The notes below the pieces were generated by a model. The model ran no database searches. It saw only the letters and a list, made by a program, of their open reading frames with translations, and was not told the origin of the DNA. Shown here one piece after another: positions 11,169-22,014 of a stretch of 64,000 bases of DNA. Each line of letters begins with the position of its first letter. The first letter of the stretch is position 1. Made by a program: the position numbers and the translations under genes. The stretch covers positions 62,001 to 126,000 of the forward strand of contig NZ_JQJK01000009.1 in assembly GCF_000745485.1 (NCBI RefSeq), given 5' to 3'. This DNA is from Methanobacterium veterum. GTDB lineage: Archaea; Methanobacteriota; Methanobacteria; Methanobacteriales; Methanobacteriaceae.

Positions 11169-11454
11169 TATAGTGAATGACCAAATATTTTTTGACTTAA
11201 AATTTTTAAGTATTCGAAAAATTCAAAGCACGTAACCTAATTATCTTATCATTTAAAAACTTATGTTTACGGAACGAAGCTGGAGAAAAATGTTTACAAA
11301 ATCTACGATTTTGTAACAGCGCACACGAAGTGTTTGCATGCCATGCATTTTTCTACGCCTGAGGAAATTTATTTCCTCGGCCGCAAAAATCTTCGATTTT
11401 TGACAGTTCCGTAACCGTGAAAATTCATAGAATTTTCACATGTCATTCACTATA
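11169..11454. repeat. Nested hairpin island 1 (trmI-pyrB spacer)
   Basis: A 286-bp inverted structure. The outer arms are a perfect 13-bp inverted repeat, TATAGTGAATGAC at 11169-11181 and GTCATTCACTATA at 11442-11454. Inside are TTACGGAAC (11267-11275) with GTTCCGTAA (11406-11414), then AGAAAAATG (11284-11292) with CATTTTTCT (11346-11354). Between these arms lie small perfect hairpins: TTACAAAATC-TAC-GATTTTGTAA at 11294-11316, ACAC-GAA-GTGT, GAGGAAAT-TT-ATTTCCTC, AAAAATC-TTC-GATTTTT and GTGAAAATTC-ATA-GAATTTTCAC. The layout predicts a multibranched RNA or cruciform. The same unit type recurs in other spacers of the window. Function is unknown. Confidence 0.85.
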
Positions 11455-11567
11455 AACTTAAAATATGATTAGAATCTAAAGAAAATAAGAATATTTTAAT
11501 TACATTCTCAAATTAATAAACTTAAAATCACTACGAATAATCTTAAAAGTTCAGTTATGGTGTGTTT

Positions 11568-12482
11568 ATGGCTTTCAATCAAAAAGATATTATTTCAATA
11601 AGGGATTTTGACAGAAAAGATATAGAATATATCCTGAAACTAGCCGAAGAAATGGAACCTATCGCTAGATCAGAAAAAAAATCAGATGCGCTGTCTGGAA
11701 AACTGCTGGGAATGCTTTTTTATGAACCATCAACAAGGACAAGGCTTTCATTTGAAGCTGCAATGAAACGTCTGGGCGGCAGTACAATTGGTTTTGCAGA
11801 AGCTGGGACAAGTTCTGCAACGAAGGGTGAAAACTTAACAGATACCGTGCGGATAGTAGGGGAATATTCTGATGCACTTGTTATAAGGCATAATATGGAA
11901 GGAACTGCCCGTTTTGTCGCGAATATAGTTGATGTCCCTGTAATAAATGCGGGAGACGGTGCCGGCCAGCACCCAACTCAAACAATGCTTGATCTTTATA
12001 CTATGAAACGAATCCTTGGAAGAATTGATGACCTGCGTATTGCACTTGTGGGAGACCTTAAATATGGAAGGACAGTACATTCCCTGGCATATGCACTTGC
12101 AAAGTTCGATGTTGATGTGAGCTTTGTATCACCAAAAGAACTTAAAATGCCCCGTGAAATTCTCCATGACCTAAGTAAAAGTGGAGTTGACGTGTACGAA
12201 ACTGATAATATCCATGAAGTGCTGGATAAGACAGATGTTCTGTACGTGACAAGGATCCAGAAAGAAAGATTCCCTGATCCTGCAGAATATTTGAAAATTA
12301 AGGGTGCTTATACCATCACTTCCAAGCTTTTAGAGGGAAGTGATGCCATTGTAATGCATCCACTGCCTAGAATCGATGAAATATCACATGATGTGGATAA
12401 TACTCCGCAGGGCAGATACTTTGAGCAGGCTTTTTATGGAGTACCTGTTAGAATGGCTCTGTTAAAGTCTGTGATTAAATAA
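11568..12482 (+). CDS. pyrB: Aspartate carbamoyltransferase catalytic subunit
   Basis: Protein of 304 residues that condenses carbamoyl phosphate with aspartate, the committed step of pyrimidine synthesis. The carbamoyl-phosphate loop [12 protein letters not shown] (STRTR at about 55-59), the HNMEG and [12 protein letters not shown] segments and the HPLPRIDEI motif near residue 264 are all present. The start ATG at 11568 has GGTGTGT upstream; an in-frame GTG at 11562 is part of that. The regulatory subunit pyrI is not adjacent. The gene converges on cdc6, with a 436-bp spacer carrying two origin-type motifs. Confidence 0.95.
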   Translation: MAFNQKDIISIRDFDRKDIEYILKLAEEMEPIARSEKKSDALSGKLLGMLFYEPSTRTRLSFEAAMKRLGGSTIGFAEAGTSSATKGENLTDTVRIVGEYSDALVIRHNMEGTARFVANIVDVPVINAGDGAGQHPTQTMLDLYTMKRILGRIDDLRIALVGDLKYGRTVHSLAYALAKFDVDVSFVSPKELKMPREILHDLSKSGVDVYETDNIHEVLDKTDVLYVTRIQKERFPDPAEYLKIKGAYTITSKLLEGSDAIVMHPLPRIDEISHDVDNTPQGRYFEQAFYGVPVRMALLKSVIK

Positions 12483-12918
12483 AATCAGTTAATTATATTA
12501 ACTATGAATAGTCTATAAAACTAATTTCGATCATGTCCATGATCCGGTGCATGAGTTATACTTCACGTTAAATTGTAGTTTTAATTGATTATATGTGATT
12601 TATCTTAAAAAAATGCAATTTACTTAACCAGACACACGAAAATGAAGCGATATTATTTACACAACATTCTGGGCATGAACGGCTATTTAACTAATATACA
12701 TCATTTATTTTTTGTTTTAAAAATTCTAAAATATTAAACATTAATTAATCTTAAGATAGATGCTTTAAAATATAATTAAGATGCATTTCAAGTGAAAATA
12801 AGTTTAATAAGCCTGTTTAGTCAACACTTTTTTAAAGTAGGATATATTTCAAGTGAAAATAGATTGATATGTAGAAAAAATACTCTTTTTAGTTAGTATA
12901 AAATAAAAAGTTATGACA
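12483..12918. other. Spacer between convergent pyrB and cdc6 with two variant origin motifs
   Basis: No coding frame is visible in these 436 bases. Two copies of TTTCAAGTGAAAA, a variant of the origin-recognition motif ending in GAAA rather than GTAA, lie at 12786 and 12847, 61 bp apart and in the same orientation as most motifs on the other side of cdc6. They may extend the initiator-binding zone across the cdc6 gene. Confidence 0.6.
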
Positions 12919-14067
12919 CTATGCACTCCACATAGCATCCTCAAGAAGATTAATTTCACACTGTAAATCTATAATATTTGTTCGTCCTCTACCCCTACCT
13001 CTAGAGATTGTTTTAGTTGAAATAAGTCCTAACATTTCTAATTCATTTATAAAATCAAATATCCGACGATAAGATACTGAATCTCCCTTGGAAACTTCTT
13101 TATAAACTTCATAGAGTCTTCCAGATGTTATTTCTTCTTTTCTCTTAGTAAGATAGAGTAATGATTCCAGAACTTTCTGCTGCTGGCTTGGTAAAGTCAT
13201 TATGATATCAGTAACTTTGTTATGCTCAATATGGTCCTTTGCTTCCCTTACATAATCCTCAAATACAATGTCAGAACCTTTTTCATCTGCAAGTTCACCT
13301 GAAGTCCTGAGGAGGTCCAGAGCATATCTAGCATCCCCTTCTTCTTTTGCTGCAAGAGCTGCACAAAGCGGAATTACATCATCATTTAAGACATTGTCTC
13401 TAAAAGACAATGCTGCCCTTTCTTCCAGGATATCAACAAGTTGTTGAGCATTGTACGGTGGGAAAACAATCTCTCGATCACGTAAACTGCTTTTTACCCT
13501 TGGTTTTATGAATTTTTTAAAATCAACATAGTTACTTATAGACGCGATTGCAACATTTTCAGTCCTTGTAAGAGTGTAAAGAAGACCATCACCATCGTTT
13601 TTCAATAATATATCGATTTCATCAAGAAGAATAATTAAAATAAGGTCCTTTCCAAATACATTCTTTTTAAAAAGATTTCTAAATGATTGTATCACTTCAG
13701 CTTTTGTCCAACCTCTGTAAGGAACGTTTTGACCCATTTGCTGACATAAATGAGCTATAACTTGATATTCAGTTGTGTAATCAGTACATCTTACATATTC
13801 TACCCTTACATTAAGATTTTTGTCCTTTGCCATCTGTAATAATTGTTTTTTTGTAAATTTAGCTACTGCTGTCTTTCCAGTACCTGTCTTACCGTAAATA
13901 GTTATATCTGGTGGAGTGACGCTGTTTAAAGCTTCAATCCAATATTTAGCAACAGATCGGATCTGTTCTTCACGGTGAGGTAACTTATCAGGTAAAAATC
14001 TATGATCCAAAAATTTTTTGCACTTAAAAACAGTGTTTTTTTCACCGAGTTCTTCAAAGATGTTCAT
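12919..14067 (-). CDS. cdc6: Orc1/Cdc6 replication initiator
   Basis: Protein of 382 residues that recognises the origin and loads the MCM helicase. The AAA+ domain has Walker A GKTGTGKT (about 59-66), Walker B LDEID (148-152), a sensor 1 region [10 protein letters not shown] and a sensor 2 region [11 protein letters not shown]; the C-terminal third is a winged helix that would bind the origin repeats. The start at 14067 has GTGGT upstream on the minus strand; an alternative GTG three codons upstream overlaps that site. The gene reads away from a huge array of TTTCAAGTGTA motifs beginning about 80 bp upstream, so it probably binds them and may regulate itself through the nearest copies (14148, 14220). 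Confidence 0.96.
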   Translation of the reverse strand: MNIFEELGEKNTVFKCKKFLDHRFLPDKLPHREEQIRSVAKYWIEALNSVTPPDITIYGKTGTGKTAVAKFTKKQLLQMAKDKNLNVRVEYVRCTDYTTEYQVIAHLCQQMGQNVPYRGWTKAEVIQSFRNLFKKNVFGKDLILIILLDEIDILLKNDGDGLLYTLTRTENVAIASISNYVDFKKFIKPRVKSSLRDREIVFPPYNAQQLVDILEERAALSFRDNVLNDDVIPLCAALAAKEEGDARYALDLLRTSGELADEKGSDIVFEDYVREAKDHIEHNKVTDIIMTLPSQQQKVLESLLYLTKRKEEITSGRLYEVYKEVSKGDSVSYRRIFDFINELEMLGLISTKTISRGRGRGRTNIIDLQCEINLLEDAMWSA

Positions 14068-14147
14068 ACTGACCACTTATTTATAGTTAAAAGAAGCCTT
14101 TAATTAATAATACTTCAAGCTTCAAAAGAATGATCGAAAAATATCAA

Positions 14148-14700
14148 TACACTTGAAATCTTTCTCTAGTAAATTAAATTGTCACTCAACTCATATAAAT
14201 GTTCAAACAGAGAGGTGCATTTCAAGTGTAAAATAATAAATTCAATATTATTTGTATTACAATTCCATATAAAAGGACATGCATTTCAAGTGTAAAAAAC
14301 CCATAAAGCAAAATTTTCATTTTAACAAGGGACATGCATTTCAAGTGTAAAAAACATTTTGAAGCTACTGCTGCCAATTAAACTTAATAATTTAAAAAAT
14401 AAAATTATTAATATATTACAAAAGCAGAGTTTCACAACTTTAAAATAAAATTTAAGTATTTTAATAATATATTTTTTAATATAAAACATTTTTAACCAAT
14501 ATTTATTGAATTTAAAATATTTAAATTGATTTTTTAGATCAGATTTAATTTGTAGATAATGAGACCTACATTTCAAGTGTAAACAAATAATTCTCTAAGA
14601 TATTTTGAAATTTTAATTTTGTAAGGGACATCCATTTCAAGTGTAACATTTGATTCATGAATTAATGAATGATTTTATGCAGAGAGTCATTTCAACTGTA
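14148..14700. repeat. Left ORB cluster next to cdc6
   Basis: Exact motifs at 14220, 14284, 14339, 14571 and 14635, a one-base variant (TTTCAACTGTA) at 14690, and one inverted copy at 14148. The spacings 64 then 55 bp occur twice (14220/14284/14339 and 14571/14635/14690), so a three-motif block seems to have been duplicated. Several copies share the longer form GACATGCATTTCAAGTGTAA or close variants. The stretch 14354-14560 between the blocks is almost pure A/T and is a candidate unwinding element. Confidence 0.85.
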
Positions 14701-14889
14701 TCAAATGTACAAAGATCATAAACAAATTTGCATTATTGTAAACATCCCACAATTGAGACGTATTAATATTTAAATGCAGTGTAAATGGGACTATACTAAA
14801 ATAAAATGGAAATAATATCTCAAATTTACTTTAAATAAAAATATTTCAACTATATTCTGCATTTAATATAGATCTAAATAATAGTAGTG

Positions 14890-16880
14890 TTTCAAGTGTA
14901 ATTCAAGAAAAGCCAGGAATTCATAATTAAATATTTAAATAAAAAATTAGAACAGTTTACATGCCTCAAAATATTATTTTAAGTGTAATTTAAGAGTATA
15001 AAAACAATATAAATGTTTATATTATTTTAAAATTTAAATTAAATAGAATAAGGCATTTTAAGTGTAATTTAAGAGTATAAAATTAATAGAGTAAATTAAT
15101 ATTAAGATAGTTTGTAGAGTATAAAATCAATTGAAGTAAATCTAAACTACTCTAAGTGTAATTTGGAGAATATAGAATCTAATTGAAGTAAATCTAAACT
15201 ACTCTAAGTGTATCTAAGAATATAAAATCAATTAAAACAGGTCTAACTATTCTAAAAATATTTAATAGTATAAAATCAGTTAAAGTAAAGCTAAACTATT
15301 CTAAAGGTATTTAATAGTATAAAATCAGTTAAAGTAAAGCTAAACTATTCTAAAGGTATTTAAGAATATGAAATTGTTAAATTAAAAAAATCAAATTTAA
15401 TAATATTTTAAAGATAGTTTAACAGTCTAAAATTAAATTATAAAAGACTAAAATTAATTTAATGTCACAGCATTATTAAATCAAAGAAATTAAATTTAAT
15501 AATACGTTAAAAGTAATTTAATAGCATAAAATTAAATTTAATAGTATTTTAAAAGTAATTTAAGGTATAACATTATTAAAATGAAAAAATCAAATTTAAT
15601 AATGTTTTAAAGGTAATTTAATGGTTTAAAACTAGATTAAAAAGATTAAGTGAATTTAAGAGTATAAAATATATTAAACTAAATCTAAACTATTTGATGA
15701 TATTTAATGGTATAAAATTTAAATTGAAGTAAATTTAAACTATTTTAAGTGTATTTACTAGTATAATGTCATTAAAGTAAATAAATTAAGTTTAATAATA
15801 TTTTAAAGGTAACTTAATGGTCTAAAACTAGATTATAAAAGATTAAAAATAATTCTAAAGAGATAATTTAAAGATATAAAAATTATCAAATAAATTTAAT
15901 ACTGTTATTAGAACAATTTAAGGGTATAAAATCAATTAAAGTAAATTTAGCACTTTTTTAATTAATTAAAGTAGTTAAATTAATTAACGTAAAACATACC
16001 AGTTCAAGTTTAATTCAAAATTATAATCAAATACCAGTGTTATTTCAAATAATTCAAAATTATGAACAGATTATAATTAGATCTATATTAATTTAAGTAT
16101 AATTAAAAATTTGGAACTGATTGAATTACATCAGTGTTAATTTAAGTATAATACCAAAATTACAAGCTAATTAAGAAAATATACAACATTTTTGAGTTTA
16201 GTTCAGGATTATAACTTAATTAAATTAAATACCAGTACCAGTTCAAGTGTAACTCAAAATTAGGGATCTATTTAAAATACATCAATATTACAAATATAAT
16301 TCAAAATTATAAATCAATTAAAGTTTAACATCTAGTTTAAATGTAATTTAAAGTTATTTAAATCAATTAATGTAAAATATACCTTTTCAAGCTAACTAAA
16401 ACTAATTAAAACATTTATATACTATTTAAAGTCTAACTTAAAAATAAAAACTAATTAAACATATTTTAATAACTTTAATTTAAAATTATAAACTTAATAA
16501 ACACATCTGTAATATTTAAAGTCTAATTTAAGAATATTAGAAATTTAAACATATTATAATAAATATAAATGCTATTAAAAGTATAATTTTGGATTATGAA
16601 TCAATTAAAAATATTAGTACTGCTTCAAGTCTAATTCTAAGTTATAAAGCATTTGAATATATTAATAATGCTATATATGTAGCTTTAAAGTGCATATAAG
16701 TTGGATATATTAATTAATAAAAAATGTACTAATATGATATATTAGCTAATTTTAACTATAATTCAAAATTATAAAGCAGTTAAAATAAATATCAGTAGTA
16801 TTTCAAGTGTAAATTAGATATAAAATTAATGAGTATTTAATTAAATAGATAAAGTTAACAACAGGTAATATTTCACAGTT
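14890..16880. repeat. Decayed ORB satellite, period about 50 bp
   Basis: A long degenerate tandem repeat. In its clearest part, motif-equivalent positions fall at 15151, 15203, 15251, 15300 and 15349, that is 52, 48, 49 and 49 bp apart. Two adjacent 49-bp units near 15291-15388 are almost identical. The ORB core changes gradually from TCTAAGTGTA to TCTAAAGGTA, so the array looks like an origin satellite losing its binding sites. No open frame runs through it. Exact cores remain at 14890 and 16801. Confidence 0.75.
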
Positions 16881-19080
16881 TCCTGTAAATTTCTGTGCAA
16901 GTTTAACATCTCCTTCTTTTGATTTTACACAGTTTTAAAGAAGAATACTTTATTTTAGTTGAAGTACAACCATAAAAACAGTTTAGATATAATTAAATTA
17001 AAAATAGTCCACTTTAAAAGTTTTAATTTGCTAATTGATACTCATGAACTGATGATATCTTACTTTATTTCTAATTTAATAATTAAAATATACGTGAAAT
17101 TTATGATATTTCACTTTATTTCTGGTTTTTAGTATTAATGTGACTTTAAATATTCCAAGTGTAACTCAAAATTAGAAATGTATAAAAATAAACAGCAGAA
17201 GTACAATTTAACCTGAAGCAGAACTATAATGCAAAGACACTATAATCAAATAAACATAAGTTGCAGATACCAGTAGCCTTTCCAGTGTAAATATATATCT
17301 AAACTAATGTGAGCAGTAGTATTTCAACTGTAATTTTAAAATAGTAAATTTAGCATGATTTACAATAGTTAAATTAAATATATCAAATTTAACTCAATTT
17401 TATGTTTAAATAGTATTTAAGCCTATTTTTTTATAATACACTTGTAACAGTTAAAATATAGGAAATAAAGCATTTTAAATGTTTTAAAATTGATTTATTA
17501 ATATTTAGAAATAAAACAAAATTTTTAAAGCTTTTTAATTAGGGTATAATCATAAAAACAGCTTAAGTATAATTAAATTAAAAATAATTGCTTTAAAAGT
17601 TCTAATTTATTAATTAATATATAGTAATTAAAAATATTTTATATTCAATGATTATTTAAGCCATATTTGAATATTTTAAGCATATTACAACTTTATTAAA
17701 AGTATAAATGTCAAATATAAGTTTAATAAGAGAAAATAAGTGTAAATACATTTGATATAAATTGAAATATATCTGGAAATATTTCAATTTAATGAAAACA
17801 AATTAGTTCTTGCTGTTAATTAGTAGTTACACTTGCAGTCATTGTGGCAATTAAAAGTACTAAGACATAATCTAAATAATTAGTGATAATACAGGATTAT
17901 TATATTTTTTAGATTATTACAACATATATTTCAAGTGTAAAACTGTAATAAAATCATTATAACTAATAAAGTTATATTTCAAGTGTAAATATAGCTGGGT
18001 ATTGTATTATATACTTAATAATCAAATTTTAGGTGTAAAATGTAATATGCTTGTTATAATTTGAAAATACATAAAATTTACTGATTATAGATTATATAAA
18101 GCTTAATTTCATTCCTTTATACTGAATATTTATGTATAAAATCAGAATAGGTAAATTACAAAACTATTGATTGGATCTATGTAGTTTTAACAGTAGATAC
18201 AATTTATAATGATTTTAATATCAATTTGAAAAATTACCTTTTAAATTTTAAAAATAATTCAAATTATTAAAATTGATATCATGATAAACCATATATTAAA
18301 CATAAAAATAAATTAGAGTTTTTAAAATTTATAGCTGTTATTTAAAGTTTATTATGGCCTGAAAATAGATTTAAATTTGTTATATAATATTAATTTCTTA
18401 ATTAATTCTTTAAATCGGATAAAAATAGATATAAATAATGTCTCATCAATGTTTAATTTAAATGTCCTATAAAATTAAATGATTTATTCTATTATCTACT
18501 ATAAAAAACTTTATATTAAAATCACTGCTTATATTTTACTTTTATATCCTAAAATAAATAAAACTACGAAACGGTACTTTTGTCATTAAAGATATATTAA
18601 CTTTACTTATTGATATTATAACCTGTAAATCATTATAAATTAAATACCTGAAATATTATTTATAATTAAAAAATCAGTTAAAATGAATTTAAATGTTTTT
18701 TTTACATAGATCTTTAAATAACATATATTTCAACTGTAAATAAGTATTTTCCATTAAAAAGGTAATAATTTAATATTTTGATATAAAAACCATAGTAAAG
18801 CTTGATAAATATAATTTAAATAGGATATTTAATCTTAATTTGTTTAGTATGAATGTTTATATAATTTAAACGGTTTGAATAAATTTATTAAGATTTATTG
18901 ACTCTATATTGTGTCTTAATCAAATTTTTTACCTTAAAATAAATATAAAAGGTATTTTTATGACTTAAATTAATAATTAAAGAAGATATACTGAAATTTA
19001 CATTTTTTTTAAAGTAGTTTTATGAAAAAAAGATATTAAAACCAATAAAAAATTTTTACTTTACAAAGCTTATTTTATAA
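16881..19080. other. Central AT-rich origin segment with scattered ORBs
   Basis: No gene is visible. Exact motifs lie at 17929 and 17977 (48 bp apart), with weaker ones near 17157, 17281, 17323, 18030 and 18728. The rest is extremely A/T-rich with short direct repeats and could unwind easily. Confidence 0.6.
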
Positions 19081-19160
19081 TACACTTGAAATGCATGTCT
19101 TACTTACTAAAAATTAATTTTTGAGAAATTATTTACACTTGAAATGCATGTCTTGCTTTG
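19081..19160 (-). repeat. Pair of inverted extended ORBs
   Basis: Two motifs on the minus strand at 19081 and 19134, both followed by the extension ATGCATGTCT, which is the complement of the extended form seen in the left cluster. They therefore face the left cluster across nearly 5 kb. A third inverted copy with the start of this extension lies at 21636. Confidence 0.75.
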
Positions 19161-19765
19161 TAATATGCGATCTAAAAAATAATTTTCATTTTTTGTATTT
19201 GTTTTCAGTGTTGGATTTCTCTTAAAACAGTTATGTTTCAAGTGTATTTTGTTAAGTATGTGTTTCAATGTTTAAAATTTAGATTTAATCTTTTAATAAA
19301 ATGTTCATGAATATAATTTAAATTTCAGATTGTTTATAATCTTTTAACCATAAACTTGATTGTATTTTTTGTTTTTATACCTTAAACTTGTTTTATTTTG
19401 ACTACAATTTCAACTGTATTAAAATTTAAAAATTAACTTATTTTGATGTTTTTTTATTCTGATCTATCCATTTCATGATAAGTAATAGATTGCTACCTTT
19501 GTTTTATTATTTAAGTTAGTAAATAGTTTCATGACATCTATTTCAAGTGTAATATCTGTTTTAATTTTTGTTGCAATACTTCTTGTTGATTGTATGTTTA
19601 TACAGTAAAAAACCAGAAAAAATACATAAATCATGTATTTATAAGTTTTATAGTAATATTTTAACTTATAAATACATATAAATGATTATAATTAAGTTAT
19701 AATTATATAAAACGCGCTAAAATCAAAATAAAAAGTTTATATCTCTTAAAAAATGAATTTAAGAG

Positions 19766-20254
19766 TTATACATACATGTTATCCTGCTGAATACTTCCTT
19801 GACTCTCTTCGCCAAGTCCGAATTCTCTCTGTATTTTCCAGATTCCCTGTAACTTGGCCCTGAAGATCTTTTTTACAGTTGAAATTAACCTGTCCTTGTT
19901 CAATCCATCTTCAAAAATTTCTTCTGTAATTACAAAATTCTGTAAAATATTGTCTGGATGCTGCAGCTGGAAATCAACGAACTGATTATTTAAAAGAAAC
20001 CTTATATCCCAGATAAATTCTTCTCTTTTTTTACTAGATAATTTTTTAATCTCAGTTTGATGTTCTGGACTTACATTAGTTGCACATGCAATTAAAACCA
20101 TGTCATCTTTTCCTTTTGGCTGAATAATGTCCAGAACATGGCCTTCAGGGTAATTTATCATGAAGTGAAAATTTGTATTGTCATCAGGAACTTTTTGTCT
20201 GAAGAGACCTTCATCAGAGAGCCATTTTTGAACTTTACTTTCAATTTTTGACAT
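19766..20254 (-). CDS. Conserved hypothetical protein, DUF2299-like
   Basis: Protein of 162 residues, the only confident gene inside the origin array. It is soluble, acidic to neutral, with an N-terminal SKIESKVQKWLSDEGLF and a central beta-rich part (FHFMINYPEGHVLDIIQPKG). I believe it belongs to the DUF2299 family of methanogens, but this is from memory. The family has no known function. It reads in the same direction as cdc6, and exact ORB motifs flank it at 19541 and 20274, the latter about 20 bp upstream of its start codon, so initiator binding could repress it. Codon use and base composition are those of a normal gene, unlike its surroundings. Confidence 0.75.
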   Translation of the reverse strand: MSKIESKVQKWLSDEGLFRQKVPDDNTNFHFMINYPEGHVLDIIQPKGKDDMVLIACATNVSPEHQTEIKKLSSKKREEFIWDIRFLLNNQFVDFQLQHPDNILQNFVITEEIFEDGLNKDRLISTVKKIFRAKLQGIWKIQREFGLGEESQGSIQQDNMYV

Positions 20255-20273
20255 TTTTTAACACCTACTTGCG

Positions 20274-21646
20274 TTTCAAGTGTAACTTGTACTTTAATAG
20301 TATACTCATATTTAATCCATGCTTAAAAAATCTATTTATTATATTAAAATTTGTATAATGAAATTTTTTAGAAAAAGTAACCTAAAATTTGTCTTTTTAT
20401 AAAATTTTTAGTAAAAAAATAATTTATTTAAATTTTTCATTTTTATTTACTATAACCTTTATTTCAAGTGTAAAAACGATATAAATTTGTTAAAATTGGC
20501 TTAGTTACCTTTCAAGTGTAAGTTTAGCTTTTTGTAATTTCAACATGTAAACTTCAATTTATAGTTAAAAAGCAATAATGAGTAATAAAATGGATTTGAA
20601 CAGCTTCTTTTTAAGCGTATTGAACATGTTAAAGTAAATAGAGTCGCGTTTCAAGTGTAAAATCATTGTAAACATGTTAAAATTAGCTTAGTTATTTTTC
20701 AAGTGTAAAGTCATTATGCATCTGTTGAAATTAGTTTAGTTATTTTTCAAGTGTAAAATCATTATACATTTGTTAAAATTAGTTTAGTTATTTTTCAAGT
20801 GTAAGTTCAATCTCTTTGTTATATTTAACACATAAATACTAATTTTAAGTATAAATCAACAAAAATAATCAAAATTAGGGTGAGTAGATACATTTCAAGT
20901 GTAATATTCTAAAATATAACATTTAAAATTATTTAAATAATGTTTAAAGTGTTAAAATTAACATTATTATAAATTTAGCGCTTAGAGTCAAGTTTAAAAT
21001 GTAAATTTAGCTTTTTTATCATGTTTGACATATAAATATACTTTTTAACTTTAAATGAAGGAAATATGTTGTAATTACTTTAAATAGATATATTTTAAGT
21101 GTAATATCTTAAAATACAACATTTAATCATTTAAACCGTGTTTAAAGTAGTAAAATTATTAATAGTATCAATTTAGCGCTTAGAGTTAAGTTTCAAGTGT
21201 AAATCGATAAAAGTTATTAATATTAATTTGCATAGGCACGTTTCAAGTGTAAAATTTAACTATACGACTTTTAAAATTATTAGGCTTAAGTTTAAAGTGT
21301 AAATTTAATATTTTTATCAATTTATGTACTTAACAGTTGTATTTAAAGTATAAATCAAAAAATTTATTGTTTTATGCTAAATAGATTGATTTCAAGTGTA
21401 AATTTTAAAATATATAACTCTTAAAATTAGTTCAGTTAAATTTAAGTGTAAATTCAAATGTTTTATTGAATTCTGTAACTAACAGTTGTATTTCAAGTGT
21501 AAATCAATAAAATTTTAGGAGAATTATGTTAAATAGATAATTTCAAGTGAAAACTACGTTTGAATTTAATAAAATGAATTATATTTCAGTGTTAGTAAAC
21601 ATGTCAAATCACAGAGGCAGTTTCAAGTACAAATTTACACTTGAAA
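20274..21646. repeat. Right ORB cluster, 48-50 bp tandem units
   Basis: Thirteen exact motifs lie here: twelve on the plus strand (20274 to 21491) and one inverted at 21636. The four at 20649, 20697, 20745 and 20793 are spaced exactly 48 bp, as are 20462 and 20510, and the whole 48-bp units are similar (each begins TTTCAAGTGTA and ends with AGTTTAGTTATTT-like sequence). Later gaps (298, 50, 149, 101 bp) are close to multiples of 50, with degenerate motifs filling the missing positions. At 21621 and 21636 a variant and an exact motif form an inverted pair. Confidence 0.9.
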
Positions 21647-21678
21647 TGCATGTTATGCTCTCTAAATCTTGCAATATG

Positions 21679-21870
21679 TTAATTTAACAATTTAGAATAA
21701 TGACAGAGTTTTTCATCGTATCCCGCTTCACAATTCACTTTTTTCCTCTGAAACTCCACCAGATCTTGTATTAAAAAGGGAAATTTAAATCGTGAAATCA
21801 TAATAATGGAGTTTTCTATAATTTGAGCCTTGTGGAAAAGTTTGAAGAAATTAAATATTTCATGGTTCAA
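21679..21870 (-). CDS. Possible small protein or gene remnant at the right edge of the origin
   Basis: A frame of 63 codons on the minus strand in a segment with clearly more G+C than the surrounding origin. The peptide contains IISMISRFKFPFL-like hydrophobic/basic sequence and ends SKLLN. The ATG at 21870 follows directly on a degenerate ORB (TTACACTTGAACC) and has no Shine-Dalgarno sequence, so the frame could be the remnant of a longer gene overwritten by repeat expansion. I do not recognise the protein. Confidence 0.3.
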   Translation of the reverse strand: MNHEIFNFFKLFHKAQIIENSIIMISRFKFPFLIQDLVEFQRKKVNCEAGYDEKLCHYSKLLN

Positions 21871-22014
21871 GTGTAATGTTTAGGGTAACTACATGAAGTT
21901 TAAAAATAATTTCATAAATACATGATAATTTTTACAGAGCTGTAATTTATTTAACAATAATTTCATCTATCTTTAGTTATAACATCTTATTTAACAATGG
22001 CCTAGAGGAATTCA

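Larger units (their letters stand above)
14068..22014. other. Chromosomal replication origin region (oriC)
   Basis: About 7.9 kb between cdc6 and cbiB, nearly gene-free and extremely AT-rich. The core TTTCAAGTGTA occurs exactly 23 times on the plus strand, at 14220, 14284, 14339, 14571, 14635, 14890, 16801, 17929, 17977, 19236, 19541, 20274, 20462, 20510, 20649, 20697, 20745, 20793, 20893, 21191, 21241, 21390 and 21491. It occurs exactly 4 times inverted, at 14148, 19081, 19134 and 21636. Many degenerate copies lie between. The motif matches, from memory, the mini-ORB of the Methanothermobacter origin next to its cdc6-1 gene. Position next to cdc6, motif density and AT-richness make an origin very likely. 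The size and copy number are far above what I know for archaeal origins. Confidence 0.92.

Noticed and set aside
14148..21646. CRISPR array, because of regularly spaced conserved motifs 48-50 bp apart
   Set aside because: The conserved core is only 11-14 bp, the sequences between are similar to each other rather than unique, copies occur in both orientations and decay gradually, no cas genes are near, and the array lies next to cdc6.
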